A stretch of DNA of 64,000 nt from Vitis vinifera (lineage: Eukaryota > Streptophyta > Magnoliopsida > Vitales > Vitaceae). Shown piece after piece: positions 58,753 through 64,000 of this stretch. Both the position numbers and the translations under genes were made by a program. A model generated the notes under the pieces. The model made no database searches, was not told where the DNA came from, and saw only the letters and a list, made by a program, of their open reading frames with translations. The DNA is taken from positions 22,993,501-23,057,500 of the forward strand of contig NC_081820.1 of NCBI RefSeq assembly GCF_030704535.1. Direction: 5' to 3'. Each line of letters opens with the position of its first letter. The stretch's first letter is position 1.

Positions 58753-59532
58753 ATGGCAAAGAAGGTCGGTTCTTTCTCCAGCGTAGCATTTTTTTTAGCT
58801 TATTTTTTGGGTTTGTTCTTCTCTTTTTCTTGGGTGTGATGGGTTTTGCACATATCCTAGTTTGGTTGTTGAGAAAAGAAAAGAAAGGAAAAGAATAGAA
58901 AAGAAAATGGAAGTTTGGGTGCTACCTTGGAGCTTTTCTTTTTTTCTTCATTTGTTTTTTTATTTTGATTATGAAGATCTTAGGTTGTTTCTTTTTCTTT
59001 TTTTGGATGACAGAAAATCGTGTTGAAGTTCGAATTCAACGATGACAAAACCAAGCAGAAGGCCATGAAGAATGTCTGCAGCCATTCAGGTATTGAATTT
59101 TTTTAATTTTGCACCCTCTGTTTGGTTGATGAGAAAACTGAAGAAATGACAAAAATTCTAGAAGTAAAAATCAAAATGTTGAGTCAAATCCGTGTGTCTT
59201 ATGTTCAACCAAGTAAAATAGTTGTATTAGCCCCAGAAAATGAACAGTCACATCACATCACATCACATACTAAGGAATTGCAAATCTATCATTTCTTTTC
59301 CAACATTTTCTCATCAACCAAACAGTAATTACTGAAATCAAACAAGAAAACCCAGTTCTTAAAACCTTTAAATTTGACAAATTTGAGTGTCTTTGCAGGT
59401 GTTGAATCAGCGTCCGTGGACATGAAGGAAAAGAAACTGACAGTAGTTGGGGATGTTGATATAATAATTATGGTGAAACAATTGAGAAAGCTTTGTCACA
59501 CAGAGTTAGTCACGGTTGGGTCACCAGCATAA
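58753..59532 (+). pseudogene. HMA protein E (type I), truncated after the HMA fold
   Basis: Exons 58753..58764 (MAKK), 59014..59089, 59399..59532; 222 nt, 73 aa, ending in TAA at 59530-59532. HMA fold: KIVLKFEFNDDKTKQKAMKN, GVESASVDMKEKKLTVVG, MVKQLRKLCHTELVTVG. The stop falls in the SPxEA segment where A and C run on into the linker, so the linker and CVIC box are lost. The sequence after the stop quickly loses similarity. Splice sites and promoter (including the TACAAATA variant TATA) are kept, so it could make a soluble, HMA-only protein; otherwise a pseudogene. Confidence 0.8.
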
Positions 59533-61810
59533 GCAGTAGACAAGATGAATGAGGAGAAAGAAAATGGAGCCAACGAGTGGTGAAATTATAATTCGACTTA
59601 AAGTCAAATTAGAATAGGTTTTGGAATTGGATAAATATTAGAAATTGTTATTTATTTAGGCTTCCTAACAAATATGAAAAGTTTATTATAAATGGACTTA
59701 TTATTATCTTGAAAAAAAGAATGCTACCAAATATTATTTTAGCATAAATATTATCAATAACTAAAATATACAACGGTCGAGTTTTGAGTTCAATGCTCAA
59801 ATTAGTGAATAAATCTTGATCATGATTGCAATGAGTTTAATGCTCAAATTAGTATTAATCACTTTACTCTATATGTATTGATTGAGTCCTATTCATCTTT
59901 ATCTTGATCGTGACAAACTTGGTGTTTCATGATGTAGATTGATGTACACAACTTTCAACCATATGATTTGGAGTCATTTTCATTAATTTGAAAAAATATA
60001 GAAAAAAGAACCTAACTTTTATAAATCAATTTTATCTTTACCAATTTAAAAATATTTTAAAATATATCTACTTTTTCGTAATTCAAATAATTATTTCCTA
60101 AAATACTTACATGATAATATTAAATTAAATTATCAAAAAATTAATTTTATCAAAATATCTTATAAACAAATATAATATAAATTTTTATTATATAATATAA
60201 TATACAAATCATTATGAAAAAAATATTTAGCAGTGATAAATAAAATTTTTATAATTTCCTAATTAATAATGATTTTATATATTGTATTATATAAATCTAC
60301 GCATCTTCTCATTTTTTTTTTAATAAATCTGAATAAAAATTTTGTTAATTGATATCAACAATAAAATATTTTTTTTTTAAATAAGAGTATAAGTAAAACT
60401 AAAATATTTTAAAAATTAAATAAAATTAAAACCAAAAAACTAAAAAAATTAAAAAATAAAATATTAGCTTCCATTGTATTTTCAACTTTTTCTGATATCT
60501 ATATTTTCTATTAGTGTGTTTTAATGAAGTCAAAGTCAATATTTTATTTTCATATTTTTAGTTTAAAAGCTTTTTTTTTTTTAGTTTTAATTGTATTTTA
60601 AAATTTTAAAATTTTTTATTTTATTGATTTCAAATTAATTTTTATGATAAAAAAAATTGTCAATTAATGTTACCAACAAGATAAATCAAATTTATAAAAT
60701 TTAGGATTCTTTTTTCTATATTCTTTCAAATTGGCGGGCCAAAACCTATTTTTCTTTTTATGAAAAATTATTTAATATTTCATTATATAATATAAATAAA
60801 AAATGTTTTATTTTATTTTATTTTATTTTTTGGTGCTAGTTATATATAAGGAAAAGAAAATGGAAACACACACTTACGGGAAAAAAATTCTTCAATTTTT
60901 TTTCCTTTTTATATAAACTTGAAAACATTGTCAAACACTTAATAAATTTTGGGTGGTAATTTTTTATGAATAAAATTTATTTATTTTTAAACTTATCATA
61001 TTTTAAGTTTTTCAACTTCTGCTTAATGGATTAGTCTAAAGAAGACTAACACAGAAAATCCAGAGAGATAGCTTTCTTATTTATTGGTTTCAAAATATGG
61101 AAACTATCTGCCTTTTAATGGGTCATTACATTGCCATAAATTATAAATTTTATTTCCTTTTTCTCCTTCATTTTCTTAGGTTCCCTACAACCTTTTTCTA
61201 CTTCTCTTTGTGAAACCCCTTCAAGTTTATCTATTTATTTTCTTCCTTTTTAGATTCATGGTGTTTAAGCTCGTGCTTTTAAACATTTAAATAAAGAATA
61301 AGAACGGGAGAAATCCGAGAGTCGCTCCACCCACTAGAACACTTAGAGGAGTTCTTGTGTCAATAACTTCTATTCCTCTCATTAGACCATTTGTAATATT
61401 CATAGTCGCAGCTTTGACTCGATTATTTTCTAATAATTATTGTACCTCACAAGTCACATTAATTTATTGATCGACAATACCTTGATCTATAATTACGAAC
61501 ACATGATTAATATTAGATATCTTAATCGAGGAAAAAACTACATCCAAGATTGAACCAATGATTTGAATGATATACAATCAATTCCATTTTTTATTAATAT
61601 ATTTGTTGAAATGAAAATAAAAATAAGAAATAATTTTTTAGTCATTCCTCATGGTACTATAGATTTATATATAATGCAAACATGGTTAAAACATTAATAG
61701 TATTTTCAATTATTTTTTAAAATGGCATTTAAAAATCACAAATTTATTTTGAAAATAACTTGTTTTTAAAAACTATTTTCGAAGAGACCATTTCAAAAGC
61801 ACTATATAAG
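59533..61810. other. AT-rich spacer downstream of gene E
   Basis: No gene. 60440-61240 and 61660-61808 match the spacer after gene C. About 280 bp at 61285-61560 are absent from that copy. Similarity ends at ACTATATAAG (61810), where the next element begins. Confidence 0.6.
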
Positions 61811-62540
61811 TGTGGACTGCGCATTTTACGCATGCGCTTTCACTCGATGACGTGACTCGCTTTTTTATTTGGTTGGTAAAATTTTGATTTTTTGAAAAGA
61901 CTTGGAGTCGCCACTTATTTTTGTTTTAATTTTTTTTTAAGGGAAAACAAAATAAGAAAGAAAACCCTAAGTGTGACTCTTTACTTGGAAAAGACAGTCT
62001 GTGGAGAACAAATATGGGTTCGGGGGTTAGGTTACTTATCGGGAAGGTACAATAGTAAACTGTAACACCCTTCTAAACCCTAAGAATTAGGTCTCTACTG
62101 AATAAATTAAAGCAAGTGTGGCAATTGATTGATTAATTGTGGATACCAAATAGTGATCAAGAGTGTGAAAGCAAGACACGCATGATAATGAATAAATAGA
62201 AAAATATAATCAGCTATTAGGCGTACCTTAGTCACAAACTGAGTGCTATCATGAGAGACAAAGTTAGTGCATAAATACAAAAGTAACCACATATATATCA
62301 TAGAGTGAGGTAAGCCAATCAAGCATAGCAATCAATCAATAAATGAGAAAATTCTATATGTTGGGCCCCACCAAAGCCCAATTTGTCTTGCATGAATTAG
62401 TCCCACAAATTCCATTATTTTAGAATTATAAAAAATTTCATTCATGCTTATTAAAAATCGAGAAAAACGGAAAATCATTTTAAAATCAAAGAAGAATTTG
62501 TGAAGGTGCTTGCCTGAAAGAAAAAAGGAACAAGTTTATT
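61811..62540. mobile_element. LTR-retroelement-like insertion
   Basis: Starts with TGTGGACTGCGCATTTTACG exactly where the spacer homology breaks (the other copy continues ATATTGTATTTTAA). Contains GACTTGGAGTCGCCACTTAT, a sequence I associate with the LTR-adjacent region of plant LTR elements, and no coding frame of note. The right boundary is not defined. Confidence 0.45.
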
Positions 62541-62578
62541 AAAAACAGGATTCTTGGTGACCCTAAACCTTAAGGAAA

Positions 62579-62985
62579 GACAAAAAATTGATGACTTAAA
62601 ATTATTTGAAAATTGGAGTGAATTTAAAATTATTTGTGAAATTTTGAAAATTATTTAAAAATTGAAATCTAAAAAAAATATTTGAAAATTTGAGTCTTGA
62701 AATTTAAATTTAGAGATTGGAATTTTTGAAATTAAATTTGAAAGAAATTGGAATTTTGGAAATTGTTTGAGAATTGGAATTTTGAAAATTAAATTTAGGA
62801 AATGGAATTTTGGAAATTGAATTTAAGAATTAGAATTTTGGAAAATTGTTTGAAGATTAAAGTTTTTGAAAATTGGAATTTTAGAAAATTATTTGAGAAT
62901 GAATTTTTTTAAAAAAAAAAAATTAAATTTGGAAATTAGAACTTTGAAAAATTATTTGAGAATGAAAATTTTAAATTCACCCTAA
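62579..62985. repeat. Degenerate GAATTGGAATTTTGAAAATT repeats
   Basis: About ten imperfect ~35-bp units built on GGAATTTTGGAAATTG and AATTATTTGAGAAT. Strongly purine-biased on the plus strand (few C). Non-coding. Confidence 0.7.
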
Positions 62986-63060
62986 AAAAAAAGAATTCCT
63001 CTTTCATTATAATCTCACTTAGTGGTAATTTTTTGATGTCTAGCACACATACATCACATT

Positions 63061-63400
63061 TCAGTGATCAAATGACAACTTTGCATGAAATAAAATAAAG
63101 TAAAAAATGGCATATGTTGATTTCCAAACCATCATTGTGTCTTGAAATAGTGTTGAGATTGACATTCGTGTGAACCTCAACAAGGGACCGATTGGAATGA
63201 AAGGATGACAATTCCAAATTTGTGTCTCCAAAAACAACTGCATCCATAAACACTCCACGCTGAAGAAGATGTTGTAGCTCAAATGGGTCAGTAAAGGTTC
63301 CACAGGGTAGTTTTTCAATGATTATGGCCTCACAGAAGTGTATTGGTAGCTCAGCTATTAACTCCAATTGGATATTAAATCTTACTGTCGACGGCGACAT
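63061..63400 (-). pseudogene. PIG-X-like gene fragment
   Basis: Minus strand reads ELPIHFCEAIIIEKLPCGTF, TDPFELQHLLQRGVFMDAVV, FGDTNLELSSFHSNRSLVEV and SRHNDGLEIN. This matches my memory of plant PIG-X, the subunit that stabilises the first GPI mannosyltransferase in the ER. Only this segment is present: no signal peptide, no C-terminal half with its membrane helix, and no convincing GT donor after EIN. It sits among transposon sequences, so a captured or decayed fragment is likely. Confidence 0.6.
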
Positions 63401-63754
63401 CTTAGGCTTCTCAACACCATCGACGGCAGCTCACTCCGGCCTAGGTAGCTTCGACATTTTCACTTTGCTCCAGAGAGATCTCCGCTGGTGGTCCTCGGTT
63501 AGTCTCTCTATTCTCCCCACCTCTAATTCATTTTCCCCTGTTCTTCTTCATCAGTCCATTTCTTGCTCTGTTTTTCTCCTTCAACGTCCTTTCCATAGCT
63601 AGCTTGCCCCAAAAAGTCTCGTCTGTTTCTCTTCACAAACCATTCTGGACTCCTCCATTTTTCAGTCCAACTTTCTTTTCTATCTGCTTTTCTTCCAAGC
63701 CCCTTCCTCAAGCTTTCAAAAATTCCACAAAACCCTACATCTCCGAAAACTAAC

Positions 63755-64000
63755 CCATTTTTGGTTGTGTGGCATTTGTGCATCTACACAAACACCAATG
63801 CACTAAGTTAACTTCTCATGCATTGCAATGTGTGTTTGTTGGATATGCATTGCACAAAAAGGGATATCGATGTTACCATCCTCCAACTCGAAAAATGTAT
63901 ATTACAATGGATGTGGTGTTTCATGAAGATTCGATGTGTTTTTCATCTGAGTCTGAACTTCAGGGGGAGTACCATAAGGAAATTCAGACTCTCGATTATG
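63755..64000 (+). mobile_element. Ty1/copia pol, 5' part at the window edge
   Basis: Open to the end of the window: FGCVAFVHLHKHQCTKLTSH, then CVFVGYALHKKGYRCYHPPT, RKMYITMDVVFHEDS and LQGEYHKEIQTLDY. This is the end of integrase and the linker to RT of a copia element. The sequence upstream (63430-63755) does not continue it, so the copia part begins abruptly near 63755, by truncation or recombination. Confidence 0.88.

Noticed and set aside
62579-62985. Purine-rich repeats as a possible CRISPR-like or gene-coding array
   Set aside because: Units are degenerate, unspaced and AT-only; plant nuclear context excludes CRISPR.
63523-63783. 86-codon minus-strand frame near the window end
   Set aside because: Overlaps the copia start on the other strand and has no recognisable motif; low-complexity Lys/Glu/Trp content.

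Overview
This is a 64-kb piece of eudicot nuclear DNA, most likely grapevine (Vitis). Evidence for a plant genome is the intron-split genes, AT-rich intergenic DNA, plant-specific families (REVEILLE MYB factors, isoprenylated HMA proteins) and nested LTR retrotransposons. The Vitis assignment is an inference: the Ty3/gypsy element with its antisense gene and the LINE remnant match families I associate with grape. All exon models were read by eye from splice sites and reading frame.

Layout. 1-1688: 3' part of a cytosolic HSP90 gene ending in MEEVD. 1980-2640: an array of short hairpin units. 3712-6471 (minus): complete 40S ribosomal protein S10 gene with a GC-AG intron directly after the ATG and a typical ribosomal-protein promoter. 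9355-16478 (plus): nine-exon gene for an eIF4E-binding protein of the CBE1 / 4E-T-like family. 19085-26433 (minus): eight-exon REVEILLE (LHY/CCA1-like) clock MYB gene with a decayed LINE in its fifth intron.

27-61 kb: a cluster of five small genes for HMA-domain proteins of the HIPP type that lack the metal-binding CxxC. They fall into two subtypes: type I copies A, C and E, and type II copies B and D. A-B (27.05-31.15 kb) and C-D (48.97-54.65 kb) are copies of one block; E (58.4-59.6 kb) is a further partial copy. A, B and C look intact and end in the prenylation box CVIC. D has a frameshift and E an early stop; each keeps only the HMA fold and loses the tail.

Between the two blocks lies a decayed Ty1/copia fragment (31.7-33.65 kb) and a full-length 10.3-kb Ty3/gypsy element (34406-44727) with two LTRs, a perfect 5-bp target duplication (GAATA), polypurine tract, gag, protease, RT, RNase H, a second archaeal-type RNase H, and integrase on the minus strand. 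On the opposite strand, between integrase and the 3' LTR, it carries a spliced gene with its own TATA box, of the 'putative gypsy-type transposon' (Transposase_28-like) family. Both coding strands carry nonsense and frameshift lesions.

61.8-64 kb: LTR-element-like DNA, a degenerate AT-rich repeat, a fragment of a PIG-X-like gene, and the start of a copia pol that runs off the window. No tRNA, rRNA or CRISPR was seen. The best candidates for new biology are the cysteine-less HMA cluster with its repeated tail losses, the antisense gene of the gypsy element, and the hairpin array downstream of HSP90.
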